Source of the DNA: JADKIH01 sp964595205
Lineage (GTDB): Bacteria > Bacteroidota > Bacteroidia > AKYH767-A > 2013-40CM-41-45
Reading direction: 5' to 3'
DNA: 64,000 nucleotides
NCBI GenBank assembly: GCA_964595205.1
Contig: CAZQOQ010000015.1
Coordinates: 62,001 to 126,000, forward strand
In this document: positions 1-7,691 of the stretch, one piece after another
How the letters are laid out: each line of letters opens with the position of its first letter
How positions within the stretch are numbered: position 1 is the first letter of the stretch
Position numbers and translations under genes: made by a program
Notes under the pieces: model-generated
What the model was told of the DNA's origin: nothing
The model's database searches: none
What the model saw: the letters and a program-made list of their open reading frames with translations, nothing else

Positions 1-164
1 TCCAGTTCCTTTCGAGTGAATATGCCACCGGGACCGCTATACTTGTCAACCTGTTCATCTTTGTGGAGGTATATTTCTTCTCTGTTCTTGAATAAATCAT
101 AGACTCGTTTTTTACCAGTCATTATGTCGTTTAGTAATTTTAATTTGTCTGCTCTTGTTTTCAT
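1..164 (-). CDS. Partial small mobile-element protein, paralogue of its upstream neighbour
   Basis: The N-terminal about 54 residues of a gene that runs off the left edge. Its ATG (164-162) overlaps the stop of the next gene in an ATGA arrangement, so the two are probably translationally coupled. The protein begins MKTRADKLKLLNDIM, and its spacing resembles the neighbouring 95-residue protein: RADK near the start, a K-V-x-DL motif, a Tyr, then F-T-(R/K). This suggests a tandem duplication. I do not recognise the family. It is the most downstream visible gene of the element operon, after the DUF5681 protein. Confidence 0.6.
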   Translation of the reverse strand, partial: MKTRADKLKLLNDIMTGKKRVYDLFKNREEIYLHKDEQVDKYSGPGGIFTRKEL

Positions 165-448
165 CTTCCAAAATTTAATGAGTAATCGATTGCATTAGGA
201 TCTTTCTCAACCTCGTGTTGACCCAGGTATATCATCAGATAGCTTTTCCACGGATATTTATTACAGTATTCATCAACCTGCGTCTTTGTGAATCGTTCCT
301 GCGTCTGTGTGCATTTATAGATTTCGGGTTCCTCGTCGTTGTTTACAAAACAGATCAGCGGATTATCGTACAGGTCGGAAACCTTCGATTCTTTGTTGAG
401 CAGCTTTTTAAGAAAGTTTATCTTATCTGCTCTGTTATCTAATTTCAT
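161..448 (-). CDS. Hypothetical small mobile-element protein, 95 aa
   Basis: A 95-residue charged protein with no signal peptide or membrane segment. Its start overlaps the end of the DUF5681 gene by 14 bp and its stop overlaps the start of the partial gene to its left, so it sits in a tight leftward operon. N-terminal similarity to that gene (RADKINFLKKLL, then V-x-DLY) marks a pair of paralogues. Function unknown. Its place after a terminase-type gene would fit an accessory packaging or head gene, but nothing in the sequence shows this. Confidence 0.6.
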   Translation of the reverse strand: MKLDNRADKINFLKKLLNKESKVSDLYDNPLICFVNNDEEPEIYKCTQTQERFTKTQVDEYCNKYPWKSYLMIYLGQHEVEKDPNAIDYSLNFGR

Positions 449-743
449 TTTCAGTCGCTTTAAGTCGGTTAATGATTTCGGTTAACTGTTCGTCGGTCAA
501 TTGCTCAAGCTGAATCTCTAAACTGACGTTTGAAAGTTTGGCCGTGTCATAAGGGATTAAGTCAGAGAGGAACCGCGCTTTCATTTCGGGCTTCAGTTTC
601 GGGTAATCGGTTTGAAAGAATACCGGCAACTGCTTTTCGAGAAAACCGGAGATCGCCTCTCTCACAACGGTATTAACTTTGTCTCTTGCACCCTTCGGCC
701 GACCGGCGGGGTTCCCTGAGACTCCGGGTTTGAATTTTGACAT
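435..743 (-). CDS. DUF5681 domain protein, terminase small subunit-like
   Basis: A 102-residue protein opening with FKPGVSGNPAGRPKGARDK, the signature of the DUF5681 family. Members often sit just upstream of phage terminase large subunits and are thought to act like small terminase or DNA-recognition proteins. The rest is helical and acidic (LEQLTDEQLTEIINRL). It starts at ATG 743 and overlaps the next gene leftward by 14 bp. No large terminase is visible, but the window ends less than 450 bp downstream. The family call is secure from the motif; the packaging role is inferred from family context. Confidence 0.75.
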   Translation of the reverse strand: MSKFKPGVSGNPAGRPKGARDKVNTVVREAISGFLEKQLPVFFQTDYPKLKPEMKARFLSDLIPYDTAKLSNVSLEIQLEQLTDEQLTEIINRLKATENEIR

Positions 744-769
744 ATTGTTTTTACAGGATTTATACAGGA

Positions 770-1045
770 TTAATAATATTGATTTTCGGATAGTAGCGTC
801 TCTATTCGAGTGAGCATAGCCTCAGCTTCTTTTATGTGATCCCTAAAAGCAATACGACCTTCGCCCAGTTCGACACGGCGCCAGTAATATTCATCCATCT
901 TCGTGTAAATGTATAGCCGCAAGGATTGGCTGATAAGATCCCATTCGGGTAATGTTATTTCTTCTTCCATTTGTGTTTTTTTAGGTTCTAGTCCTTTGCG
1001 TTCTCGAAATCGGAGTTGTTTATTTTGATTCTGTTTTAAATTCAA
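770..1045 (-). CDS. Hypothetical mobile-element protein, up to 91 aa
   Basis: An unknown protein of the leftward element operon. The longest reading starts at a TTG (1045) that overlaps the TGA of the preceding gene as TTGA. An internal ATG at 970 would give a 66-residue protein starting MEEEITLPEWDL. The sequence is rich in Glu, Arg and Tyr and looks helical, with no membrane segment. I cannot choose between the two starts; the stop-start overlap favours coupling, while the ATG is the commoner type. Confidence 0.5.
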   Translation of the reverse strand: MNLKQNQNKQLRFRERKGLEPKKTQMEEEITLPEWDLISQSLRLYIYTKMDEYYWRRVELGEGRIAFRDHIKEAEAMLTRIETLLSENQYY

Positions 1046-1242
1046 ACTTTGTTCTTTGTAATTGGCAAATACCTTTCATTTTCCGGACCAATCAGAGCTT
1101 TTACCTTCTGTAATCGTTCATAATACGGCTTGAATCTTAGCTTCCCTTTATTAGTTTTACATACCGATAAATGACTGTCAAGAAATTTAACCGGATCAAA
1201 AATTATTTCATGTTCACTTAGTTTGATTTCTTTAGGCAACAA
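1042..1242 (-). CDS. DUF6965-like small protein with unresolved start
   Basis: The visible TTG start gives 66 residues, but the same frame continues upstream to about 1290 with an N-terminus reading DWNIDEIEKYFAGVLLPK. This matches my recollection of the DUF6965 pattern: a short helix, YF-x-G-x-x-LP, then KFLDSHL and FxPYYERL. The extension has no ATG, GTG or TTG upstream of 1245. An AGGAGG sits just after the stop of the preceding gene. The true protein is therefore probably longer and begins at a rare codon, or there is a small indel. Such proteins are common in Bacteroidota mobile elements and have no known function. Confidence 0.55.
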   Translation of the reverse strand: MLPKEIKLSEHEIIFDPVKFLDSHLSVCKTNKGKLRFKPYYERLQKVKALIGPENERYLPITKNKV

Positions 1243-1299
1243 AACACCCGCAAAGTATTTTTCAATCTCATCTATATTCCAATCTTCTGCCTCCTGTGG

Positions 1300-2361
1300 T
1301 TATTCCTTTTCTTCGATGCTTGCTTTTTCTGTGGTTTGTCTTTCGTCTATGAAATCAATTATAGGTGTTGATTCTTTCGGCTTCTGAAGGGATAAAAACT
1401 CTTTGTAATCCAATTGCAGGAGAAAATCAGCAAGATCAAATCCACTCTTTCTTTCCTGCTCTGTAACCTTCGGGCTGTTTTCTAAGAAACTGGAAACCGA
1501 TACACTCAAACCATGTCCACGCAATATGGCCGCCTTCCGACTCCAATACTGGTAATATGTTTCGCCGGTCGCCTTGTGGATTCCCAGGTCAGGGAATATA
1601 ACCACTTTCCGTTTTCGCAATACCCGGCATACATGGTACTCCGTCCACTTACAACCAGCGCTCCCGCCTGTAGCAAGCCAGACAAAGCCGGGGAAATAAA
1701 CACTTGCAACCATGGCCGTCTTTTCAGACTCGCATATTGCAACCGGTAAATCATTTTCGCTTAACAGGTGTTCACCAAAAAAGCATTGTACTAACTGAAA
1801 CTCTTTTTCAGGTGTATTTAAGGCCGTATGAACCCACCTTGCCGGAAATCCATTGTCTTTAATTCTGCGGCCCGTTTCACGATTGTATTGAATGATTTTA
1901 CCGGACCTGATTTTATTATTTACATCGATCTGCCAGAAGATTACTGCACCTTCAAAAACCCCTTTTAATGCTGTCCCGTATTTATATCGGCTATGTAAAT
2001 CGTTGGCAACCTCCGGCCCAAACTTTGAGACAAAGAATTTGTGAAGGTTGCTTTCAATCTTTACAAGTTGATACCGATCAAATAATTCATTTGGTACAAA
2101 GTCAGGTATTGGCGGCGGCTGAGGTATCTGCCTTTGATGCGTGTTCTTGAAATTGTAAGAAGTATTTTTCAGCTCATCGGCTCCAGGCGGCTTGAAATAA
2201 CCGCAATTGTTTGCCCTGTCACATTTTCCAAACTCCGCCGGTAAATATTCGCCGGTACGCTCATAAACGTACCGTACGAACGTTTTCTGTTTGCAGTCGG
2301 GGCAAATGTGCTTTTTACTCCCGCGCTCAAATTTGGCCACGTATGTTGCCTTATTGCTCAA
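1300..2361 (-). CDS. DUF6371 family primase-like protein
   Basis: A 353-residue protein resembling the DUF6371 proteins of Bacteroidota mobile elements. A probable zinc site is formed by Cys20, Cys23, Cys47 and Cys53 (CPDC, then CDRANNC), as in phage-type primases. A Toprim-like core follows, with an acidic ESEKTA motif near residue 211 and FPDLG near residue 258. The likely role is primer synthesis or replication initiation for the element (inference). It starts at TTG 2361, overlapping the TGA of the upstream gene; no ATG fits before the zinc motif. It pairs with the DUF3987 ATPase encoded just upstream. Confidence 0.7.
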   Translation of the reverse strand: MSNKATYVAKFERGSKKHICPDCKQKTFVRYVYERTGEYLPAEFGKCDRANNCGYFKPPGADELKNTSYNFKNTHQRQIPQPPPIPDFVPNELFDRYQLVKIESNLHKFFVSKFGPEVANDLHSRYKYGTALKGVFEGAVIFWQIDVNNKIRSGKIIQYNRETGRRIKDNGFPARWVHTALNTPEKEFQLVQCFFGEHLLSENDLPVAICESEKTAMVASVYFPGFVWLATGGSAGCKWTEYHVCRVLRKRKVVIFPDLGIHKATGETYYQYWSRKAAILRGHGLSVSVSSFLENSPKVTEQERKSGFDLADFLLQLDYKEFLSLQKPKESTPIIDFIDERQTTEKASIEEKE

Positions 2362-2696
2362 GCTGGTTCGTATTTAGATTTGAGTCTTTCAAACGAAGCT
2401 CTTTCGGCTCTTTCAATCCGTGAAAGTGTTTCTCTTTCTTCACGTGTTCGTTTCTCTTCTTCTTCGGCTGTTTCATCTCTTTCAGAAAAGGGTTTAATCA
2501 TTGACTCATCGAAAACGCTGAAGGCTTCATGAGGCCTAAATTCTCCATCATGCACAAAACCCATTTCAACATGAGTAGCGCCTTCAATGTCCCTGGCAAA
2601 TTCAAGGGCTTTAATTAACTCTTCAATTGGCTGATCTGTTATGCTGATTTCAAAAGGGCATTTGCCGGTGAAATCTTTTACTTTTTGCTTTTCCAT
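2358..2696 (-). CDS. Hypothetical mobile-element protein, 112 aa
   Basis: A soluble 112-residue protein encoded between the DUF3987 ATPase and the DUF6371 protein, overlapping the latter by 4 bp. The N-terminal half has a compact pattern (KCPFEISITDQPIEELI). The C-terminal half, from about residue 70, is a highly charged Glu/Arg-rich helix, probably a coiled coil. It starts at ATG 2696. I do not recognise the family. Its position suggests an accessory replication protein, for example a bridge between ATPase and primase, but this is only inference. Confidence 0.55.
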   Translation of the reverse strand: MEKQKVKDFTGKCPFEISITDQPIEELIKALEFARDIEGATHVEMGFVHDGEFRPHEAFSVFDESMIKPFSERDETAEEEEKRTREERETLSRIERAERASFERLKSKYEPA

Positions 2697-2735
2697 TGTT
2701 TTTAGTTTTTAAAATGTAATAATGTAGATAATGTA

Positions 2736-4100
2736 CTACCCTACTATTTTCTTTCGGTAATTACCGTGACTAATCTTTTCAAATAATCTATTATCATTTA
2801 GTAGCTTGTTAATAGTCTTATTTGATTTAATAGGTGGTATTATTTCTTTACTTATTCTAAGTATATCATTAGTAGTAAACTCATTATTCAACAGATTATA
2901 TAATGAAAGTTTATTCTTATCTAATGTTGCTAATGGATCTCCTGAAATAGTATCATATACTCTCTTACTATTTATTATGAAATATTTTATTAATTCAATA
3001 GCTCCCTTTACTGATTCTATTTTAATTATACCCTGTACATTTTGTACATTATTACATTTATCTGAAATGATTTGTAATAAGCCGGCGAACCGGATGCAGT
3101 AGGTTTCCATCTTTGCCAGAATGCCGGCGTATCGTTCACCCTCTTCACTATTGCAGTTATTTGTGTTCTCTGCCTGCCATGCATAAAGAGCGCTTTTAGC
3201 CTCGTCGGAGAAAGTTAGTATGTTGGGTTTGGTTTCGCCGTTATCATGGTTCCAGTCAATCTCTGTAAGCTGATTGATAAAGAACTCGTACTCGTCTAAG
3301 ACGCTTTGATCGATCTCTGAATCAGACCAGGGATTTTTCACTAAGTTTTCCGGATAGACAAAAAGGATTCTGTCTATAAATCCATTTGCGCCCCTGCCAT
3401 TAGATGCAAGCTCCTGAAATACGCTTGGCTGCATGGTTCCGAACACGGTAACAAATGGCGACGAAATCAATGTCGGATCTGAGTTTTTTCGATCAGTTGA
3501 TATTTGATTATTACTCCATATAATCAGCCATAATTCTTGTTCACTACCTTTTCCTGAATTATAACGATTGAAATTTTTAAACCATGTCGCCAGTTCGTCC
3601 GGTACAACTCCCAACCCCCGCGAGTTATTCATCATTAACGAAAAGAGAGCCTCAATAGTAAAATCCTGAGTAAGATGTTTACAGAATCTTGGCTTTTGCG
3701 GCGCCGGATAATCTTTCTTTTTCTTCTCCATTTCAACATCAAACTGAGCTTTAGCAATTGAGAAGTCACGGAAAGACTGTTGATCTTTTTTCATTAGCGG
3801 CGACATAGCCACTTCTTTTGGTGCGCTCTTATTCACTCCTGGCTTTCCAACCAATGCCATGTAAAACATGATCGCTTCACTCCATCCGTTCTTAACTTTT
3901 ACTTTATAGGTGTTTCCAATTGCAATACTTGAAGCCATTAAAATGGATGTCGAAATATATTCAACCGGAAATCCTAAATCTGAAACCATTGCTTTGATAA
4001 TCTTTTGCAATCGTTCAGGGAGAACGTGTAAAGGAAATTCAGAGCCGGTTAACTCCTCGTTTATTCCGGCTGCAAGGTCGAAGGCGGTTAAACTATCCAT
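2736..4100 (-). CDS. DUF3987 family replication ATPase
   Basis: A 454-residue protein of the DUF3987/YfjI-type family, found beside primase-like proteins in phages, satellites and integrative elements. A Walker A-like GKPGVNKS lies at residues 85-92 and a Walker B-like VVPDEL at 165-170, followed by an NxxxS-type sensor region (LIIWSNNQ) and an arginine-rich stretch (GRGANGFIDRILF). The C-terminal about 80 residues look like a winged-helix DNA-binding region. It likely acts as the element's replicative helicase or loader (inference from family). It starts at ATG 4100, overlapping the upstream gene by 13 bp. Confidence 0.75.
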   Translation of the reverse strand: MDSLTAFDLAAGINEELTGSEFPLHVLPERLQKIIKAMVSDLGFPVEYISTSILMASSIAIGNTYKVKVKNGWSEAIMFYMALVGKPGVNKSAPKEVAMSPLMKKDQQSFRDFSIAKAQFDVEMEKKKKDYPAPQKPRFCKHLTQDFTIEALFSLMMNNSRGLGVVPDELATWFKNFNRYNSGKGSEQELWLIIWSNNQISTDRKNSDPTLISSPFVTVFGTMQPSVFQELASNGRGANGFIDRILFVYPENLVKNPWSDSEIDQSVLDEYEFFINQLTEIDWNHDNGETKPNILTFSDEAKSALYAWQAENTNNCNSEEGERYAGILAKMETYCIRFAGLLQIISDKCNNVQNVQGIIKIESVKGAIELIKYFIINSKRVYDTISGDPLATLDKNKLSLYNLLNNEFTTNDILRISKEIIPPIKSNKTINKLLNDNRLFEKISHGNYRKKIVG

Positions 4101-4384
4101 TCGCCGCCTTTCGTTGAATTACCTTTTTCGTATTTATTAGAAAACCATTTGTCAAATTTGGATTCTAACTCTTCGTCAATTAGTGTTGGATTTTGCGCTT
4201 TGAATTTTTTAAACTCTTTGTTATAAATGTCAAATAGTTTCTGGTTGCTAACAGTTCGTTTGATTGGAACCTGAGAGGCCTTTATTATTACCGGCCTATC
4301 GAAGCGGCAATTAATTTCTTTAAGTAGTAATGAAACTCGAACATTCATTTCTGACTCTTCATAAAATTTAGGATCATGTCTCAT
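4088..4384 (-). CDS. Hypothetical mobile-element protein, 98 aa
   Basis: A small basic soluble protein encoded between an HTH protein and the DUF3987 ATPase. Its ATG (4384-4382) overlaps the stop of the HTH gene in an ATGA arrangement, and its end overlaps the ATPase gene start, so the three are translationally coupled. The sequence is rich in Lys, Phe and Asn (YNKEFKKFKAQNP, then WFSNKYEKG). No domain is recognisable. A replication accessory role is possible from position only. Confidence 0.55.
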   Translation of the reverse strand: MRHDPKFYEESEMNVRVSLLLKEINCRFDRPVIIKASQVPIKRTVSNQKLFDIYNKEFKKFKAQNPTLIDEELESKFDKWFSNKYEKGNSTKGGEWIV

Positions 4385-4665
4385 TGAACGCCTCCCGCTT
4401 TTAGTCTTTCGTTTAATTCGCTTTCGCGTATGTAAACACGTCGTTCAATCTTTTCAGATTTTAACCGGCCTCGTTTTATTAAATTTGAAACCGTAGCGGG
4501 ATCGCAGTGTAATCTTTCACTGGCCTCAAACCTTGTCAGTAGTCTATCCTCTGCCTTTTGTGTTGGTTGTGCAGGATTTCTTTTAAGATATTCTTCAATA
4601 GCCATTAAGCTCGATTGTACGAGTAGGGATTGAAGCTCATCGGGCGTTAACACTACGATCTTCAT
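4381..4665 (-). CDS. Helix-turn-helix DNA-binding protein
   Basis: From the ATG at 4665 this is a 94-residue protein; a TTG-started reading to 4704 would add 13 residues and run toward the upstream hairpin, so I reject it. The C-terminal half is an HTH_17/MerR-type winged helix: LLTRFEASERLHCDPATVSN, then RRVYIRESEL. Small proteins of this type act as excisionases, AlpA-like activators or replication initiators in integrative elements. With the HTH protein just upstream it forms a pair of small regulators at the head of the replication genes. Confidence 0.7.
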   Translation of the reverse strand: MKIVVLTPDELQSLLVQSSLMAIEEYLKRNPAQPTQKAEDRLLTRFEASERLHCDPATVSNLIKRGRLKSEKIERRVYIRESELNERLKAGGVQ

Positions 4666-4707
4666 AGGCCCGATGTATTTGAACGTGAAAAAATATGGAC
4701 GCAAGAA

Positions 4708-4762
4708 TGCAACATCATGCGTCTCGCCGCTGCATAGCAGTAGGCATAAGACACGAGTTGCA
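4708..4762 (-). other. Nested stem-loop between two HTH genes
   Basis: Nested inverted repeats fill most of the gap between the excisionase-like gene and the next HTH gene: TGCAAC (4708-4713) with GTTGCA (4757-4762), GTCT with AGAC, GCC with GGC, and CTGC with GCAG around a 3-base ATA loop. On the transcribed minus strand no T-run follows, so a plain intrinsic terminator is unlikely. It may be an mRNA structure controlling the downstream replication operon, or a protein-binding site. Confidence 0.5.
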
Positions 4763-4764
4763 TA

Positions 4765-5085
4765 TTACTTTTTGCTTTTCGTTGCTGAAGTTAATTTAGC
4801 AATGCCACCCGACTCAAGCCAATCATTTAACTCACTAACAATAAAATGAAGTTTTCCCCCTCTTGTTTTATAGTGAGGGATTGCCTTCTCATGTGTTAAT
4901 CTATAAAGAGTGCTGATTGAATAGCCTGTAACTTCAGACGCAACATCAATGTTTACTCTTTTTTGAGGGATAGGTTGAGGATTATTTTTTAGAGAATCGA
5001 TCGAATCGCGTAACGTGTCAACCTTTTTTTCAATTGATAATAAAATCTTAATTCCTTTTTGAGAATTAACAGTAAGGGTTTCCAT
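4765..5085 (-). CDS. Excisionase-family HTH protein
   Basis: A 106-residue protein with an N-terminal coiled-coil-like helix (SIEKKVDTLRDSIDSL) and a C-terminal HTH_17/excisionase winged helix from about residue 45: VASEVTGYSISTLYRLTHEK, then HFIVSELNDWL. Proteins of this type control directionality of integrative elements or act as AlpA-like activators. It starts at ATG 5085, after a 249-bp intergenic stretch that probably contains its promoter. The nested stem-loop lies directly after its stop. Confidence 0.75.
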   Translation of the reverse strand: METLTVNSQKGIKILLSIEKKVDTLRDSIDSLKNNPQPIPQKRVNIDVASEVTGYSISTLYRLTHEKAIPHYKTRGGKLHFIVSELNDWLESGGIAKLTSATKSKK

Positions 5086-5334
5086 TAAAATATATGGTAT
5101 TTACTCTCACTCTGTTCAAGAGGCGGTTGCTCTTGCTGAATTGATCAAGTGGTTAACCCTTGCTGATACTCTTTCCTACTATAACCCGAAGACGTAGGCT
5201 GAATTAATGAATGTTAGAAAAATTTGATTACACAAAACTAAATAATAAAAATGAATCAAACGCAATTAAACCAAAGTAATTTATCAACATTCGATGTTCA
5301 TTTCCATTTGTGACCTCTATTCTTAAATATTTAT
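5086..5334 (-). promoter_or_regulatory. Regulatory gap upstream of excisionase-like gene
   Basis: An AT-rich stretch without a convincing gene. It contains two direct copies of CTTGCTGA (5132-5139 and 5159-5166, start to start 27 bp) separated by a segment containing TTGATCAA. Short repeats next to an excisionase gene could be binding sites for the HTH proteins or an element origin. No consensus promoter was pinned down. Confidence 0.3.
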
Positions 5335-5619
5335 TTAAAGAAATCTCTTATAATTTTCTTTAAAAAATTGATCATAGTTAATTTTATTGTGCTGCTCCTT
5401 TGGATTTTTTTTCATTTCAGATAACATTTTACGGGCAATCGAAAGCCGTTTATTTGTAACCCTATTCCAAATTTTATATTCGGGCGATTTAATCCAAGTA
5501 CCTTTATCCTCCCGCACTTTATTTATTCCTTCGCTTAAAAAGGCAAAAAATTGATCACTTGTCAAATTCATAACTTCATTTTCAAGATCAATTTCATATT
5601 GTGTTTTTTCTTTTTTCAT
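5335..5619 (-). CDS. Hypothetical mobile-element protein, 94 aa
   Basis: A highly basic 94-residue soluble protein, helical throughout, with no recognised domain. It starts at ATG 5619, followed by a Lys-rich N-terminus (MKKEKTQYEIDL). It stands alone between two intergenic regions, with an 8-bp stem hairpin upstream. Codon use and AT content match its element neighbours. Function unknown. Confidence 0.5.
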   Translation of the reverse strand: MKKEKTQYEIDLENEVMNLTSDQFFAFLSEGINKVREDKGTWIKSPEYKIWNRVTNKRLSIARKMLSEMKKNPKEQHNKINYDQFFKENYKRFL

Positions 5620-5634
5620 TTAATTAAGTTTTAA

Positions 5635-5663
5635 AACTGCCGAAGTGATTAGCTCCGGCAGTT
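5635..5663 (-). terminator. Hairpin between two element genes, weak terminator
   Basis: Perfect 8-bp arms AACTGCCG (5635-5642) and CGGCAGTT (5656-5663) enclose a 13-base loop, placed after the 134-residue gene and before the 94-residue gene on the minus strand. Only a short broken T-run follows, so it may terminate weakly or act as an mRNA stabiliser. Confidence 0.4.
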
Positions 5664-5691
5664 GGTTAATTTTTACGCTAATATTCCATCT

Positions 5692-6096
5692 TCACGCATG
5701 TTCAGATACATGCTCGTTGTAATATCTTTCGAGTCTTTTCGGGTGCATATTGTCTATTGAATGAAACTCTAAAAATCGTCTGATTTTCTTACCCTCATCA
5801 ATAGCATAAAGTAATTGTTCTAACTGCATGAGCGTCTCACCAATGCCATGAGTTAACCGATATTTTTTTCTTAGTTCCTGCGTATCCGGATCCATGAGTA
5901 ACGCCATCAGCGAAACAATACTCATACGACCGGCACATGTAAGGGCGCCAATATCGTTATCGGCGGCATCATTTATGGCCTCAGCTAAAGATTCGCCACC
6001 CAATTCAATTTCTTCGGAATATTTCTGTTTGAATTTTTCTTTTACTTCATTGCTCCGTGTGATAATCTCACCATGAGATAAATTTTCTGTTTTCAT
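5692..6096 (-). CDS. Hypothetical mobile-element protein, 134 aa
   Basis: A 134-residue, mostly helical soluble protein. A central hydrophobic block (GRMSIVSLMALLMDPDTQEL) precedes a segment on either side of LLYAIDEGKKIRRFL. It starts at ATG 6096 and is encoded next to the integrase end of the element. I do not recognise a family. It may be an element-specific regulator, but there is no motif to show it. Confidence 0.5.
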   Translation of the reverse strand: MKTENLSHGEIITRSNEVKEKFKQKYSEEIELGGESLAEAINDAADNDIGALTCAGRMSIVSLMALLMDPDTQELRKKYRLTHGIGETLMQLEQLLYAIDEGKKIRRFLEFHSIDNMHPKRLERYYNEHVSEHA

Positions 6097-6117
6097 TTTG
6101 TCAAATTGTTTAATGGT

Positions 6118-6276
6118 TTATACCTGTCTGCTTCGTGCAGTCCAGGGTAAAGGCACTCCATTGTAAAGTAAACCCCCGACGGCCCAAATACACAATTCAC
6201 AGATGCAAAAAGTGGTATTAACCGGATTGGCTACCAGTTCGTCGAGGGTAATTCTTAATAAGCGTTTTATATTCAT
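6118..6276 (-). CDS. Possible very small cysteine-containing protein
   Basis: From ATG 6276 this encodes 52 residues (MNIKRLLRITLDEL...), with a C-I-C-x-x-C cluster in a hydrophobic middle segment. A TTG reading would add 9 residues. It lies directly downstream of the integrase on the same strand. It could be a genuine small element gene or chance; I give it low weight because no family is recognised. Confidence 0.3.
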   Translation of the reverse strand: MNIKRLLRITLDELVANPVNTTFCICELCIWAVGGLLYNGVPLPWTARSRQV

Positions 6277-6325
6277 CTGGTTGGTTGTATTTGGGCAATA
6301 CAATAATAAATAAAAATTATTTACT

Positions 6326-7651
6326 CTATGCTTGCTTCACCCCCTTCTTTTCAAAAGTTCTGTATAGTTCTTCTGCAACATCTTCGGGTGTGATCTTGTT
6401 GTATTTCTGATAGGTCCGGTCATCCTTGTGTCCCGTAATGCTTTTAGCTATTTCACGGCGCAATCCTAATTTTTCAGAGAGGGTGATAAATGTTCTCCGG
6501 AATGTATGAAAGGTGATCAACTCGTATTTTTTATGAATGATCGATTTCTTTTTACCGTCAACGATCTCAGTAATTTTAACCGGTTGTTTGAGTCCTGCCT
6601 TTTCAGCCAGTTCTTTTATCAATACATTGGTTTGCGGGTTGCTCTTTATAGGTAATGGCAACATGCATTTCCTATACTTATTTAGAATCTCAATAGCCTC
6701 CGGGAGTAATACGATAGTTCGTTTGTCTCCGGTTTTGCGATCGGTGTTTTTCCAATAGATACCGTCAATGTCGTCCCACCTGAGTGAAGCGTAATCGTTA
6801 TAGCGTTGGCCTGTGAGACATGCAAATAAAAATACGTCTCTTGTCTCCTGTAACACGACAGAGTCGCCTAAATCGGCCTCCCTGATCATTTGCAGGTCTT
6901 CGAACGAAAGCGCTATCTTTTCGACCTCCTCGCTAAATGACTTAAATTTCATGTAGTGGGCCTGATCAGTTAATCCGTGTAAGTGAGAATGTTTAAGAAA
7001 ACTTTTCAGGACCTTCAAAACTTTGCCTACTGAGTTCCTTTTCATTTTGATTTTTCCTCGTTGTAATTTATCCAGTCCTGCAGGAACATCATGCTCATCA
7101 TCGAATAGGTAAGCCTGAAAATCACCATAAAATTTTAAATCAATAGATTCGAACGAAAGTGAGGCACCGGTATGAAAAGAAAAAAACTCAAGTAACCTTT
7201 TTACATTATAATATTTATTGATAGTGGAAGCCGTTCTCCGCTCTGTATTTCTGAGGTAATCCATGTATGAATCAAAGGCGGCGTTGAAATCGCTCTTTGT
7301 ATCTTTTACTTTAATACCCTTAACGATATCGGCAATGGCTGCATTTAGTTTTTCATCGGCAATGTTGTGGCCCCCGCTTGATAGATCGGCCCATAAATTT
7401 TTTATATCACTCTTTATCTTGAAAAGGGCGGCGTTTGTTTTTAATTCGCCCGGCCTGCCAGGTTTAATTACGTCATCCTTTTTATTCCAGTCTTTAGGAT
7501 GAACAGTATAGGAGGTGGGTAATTTAATTGTACAGCGTTTTGCATCGCCACCAATGAACTTGTAATATCTGAAGTACAGATATATGGTTGTGCTGCGAAG
7601 TGCGTTAGGATCGCCAAGAAATAAGCGTACAGAGCTTTGAGAAGTTGTCAT
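6326..7651 (-). CDS. Tyrosine recombinase / integrase
   Basis: A site-specific integrase of the Bacteroidota phage-integrase family. Numbered from the longer TTG reading (7681), the catalytic set is Arg293 in TGQRYNDYASLRW, a beta-hairpin Lys near 316, His392-x-x-Arg395 (HTFRR), His418 (TGH) and the nucleophile Tyr427. An SAM-like core-binding domain lies at about 130-240. I prefer ATG 7651 (protein MTTSQSSVRLFL, 441 residues) because the TTG falls inside the TACATTTG promoter element. It lies about 180 bp from the tRNA-like attachment site, as expected of the gene that catalyses integration. Confidence 0.93.
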   Translation of the reverse strand: MTTSQSSVRLFLGDPNALRSTTIYLYFRYYKFIGGDAKRCTIKLPTSYTVHPKDWNKKDDVIKPGRPGELKTNAALFKIKSDIKNLWADLSSGGHNIADEKLNAAIADIVKGIKVKDTKSDFNAAFDSYMDYLRNTERRTASTINKYYNVKRLLEFFSFHTGASLSFESIDLKFYGDFQAYLFDDEHDVPAGLDKLQRGKIKMKRNSVGKVLKVLKSFLKHSHLHGLTDQAHYMKFKSFSEEVEKIALSFEDLQMIREADLGDSVVLQETRDVFLFACLTGQRYNDYASLRWDDIDGIYWKNTDRKTGDKRTIVLLPEAIEILNKYRKCMLPLPIKSNPQTNVLIKELAEKAGLKQPVKITEIVDGKKKSIIHKKYELITFHTFRRTFITLSEKLGLRREIAKSITGHKDDRTYQKYNKITPEDVAEELYRTFEKKGVKQA

Positions 7652-7678
7652 GTGTATTTGGGCTTTTAAACATTTGCC

Positions 7679-7686
7679 CAAATGTA
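7679..7686 (-). promoter_or_regulatory. Promoter -7 element of the integrase
   Basis: On the minus strand these bases read TACATTTG, a perfect match to the Bacteroidota -7 consensus TAnnTTTG, 28 bp upstream of the integrase ATG. The element lies inside the TTG-extended reading frame, which supports the shorter start. Confidence 0.55.
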
Positions 7687-7691
7687 CGAAC

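Noticed and set aside
6276..6303. TTG start for the small gene next to the integrase
   Set aside because: An ATG at 6276 is in frame and gives a cleaner N-terminus. The gene itself stays doubtful.
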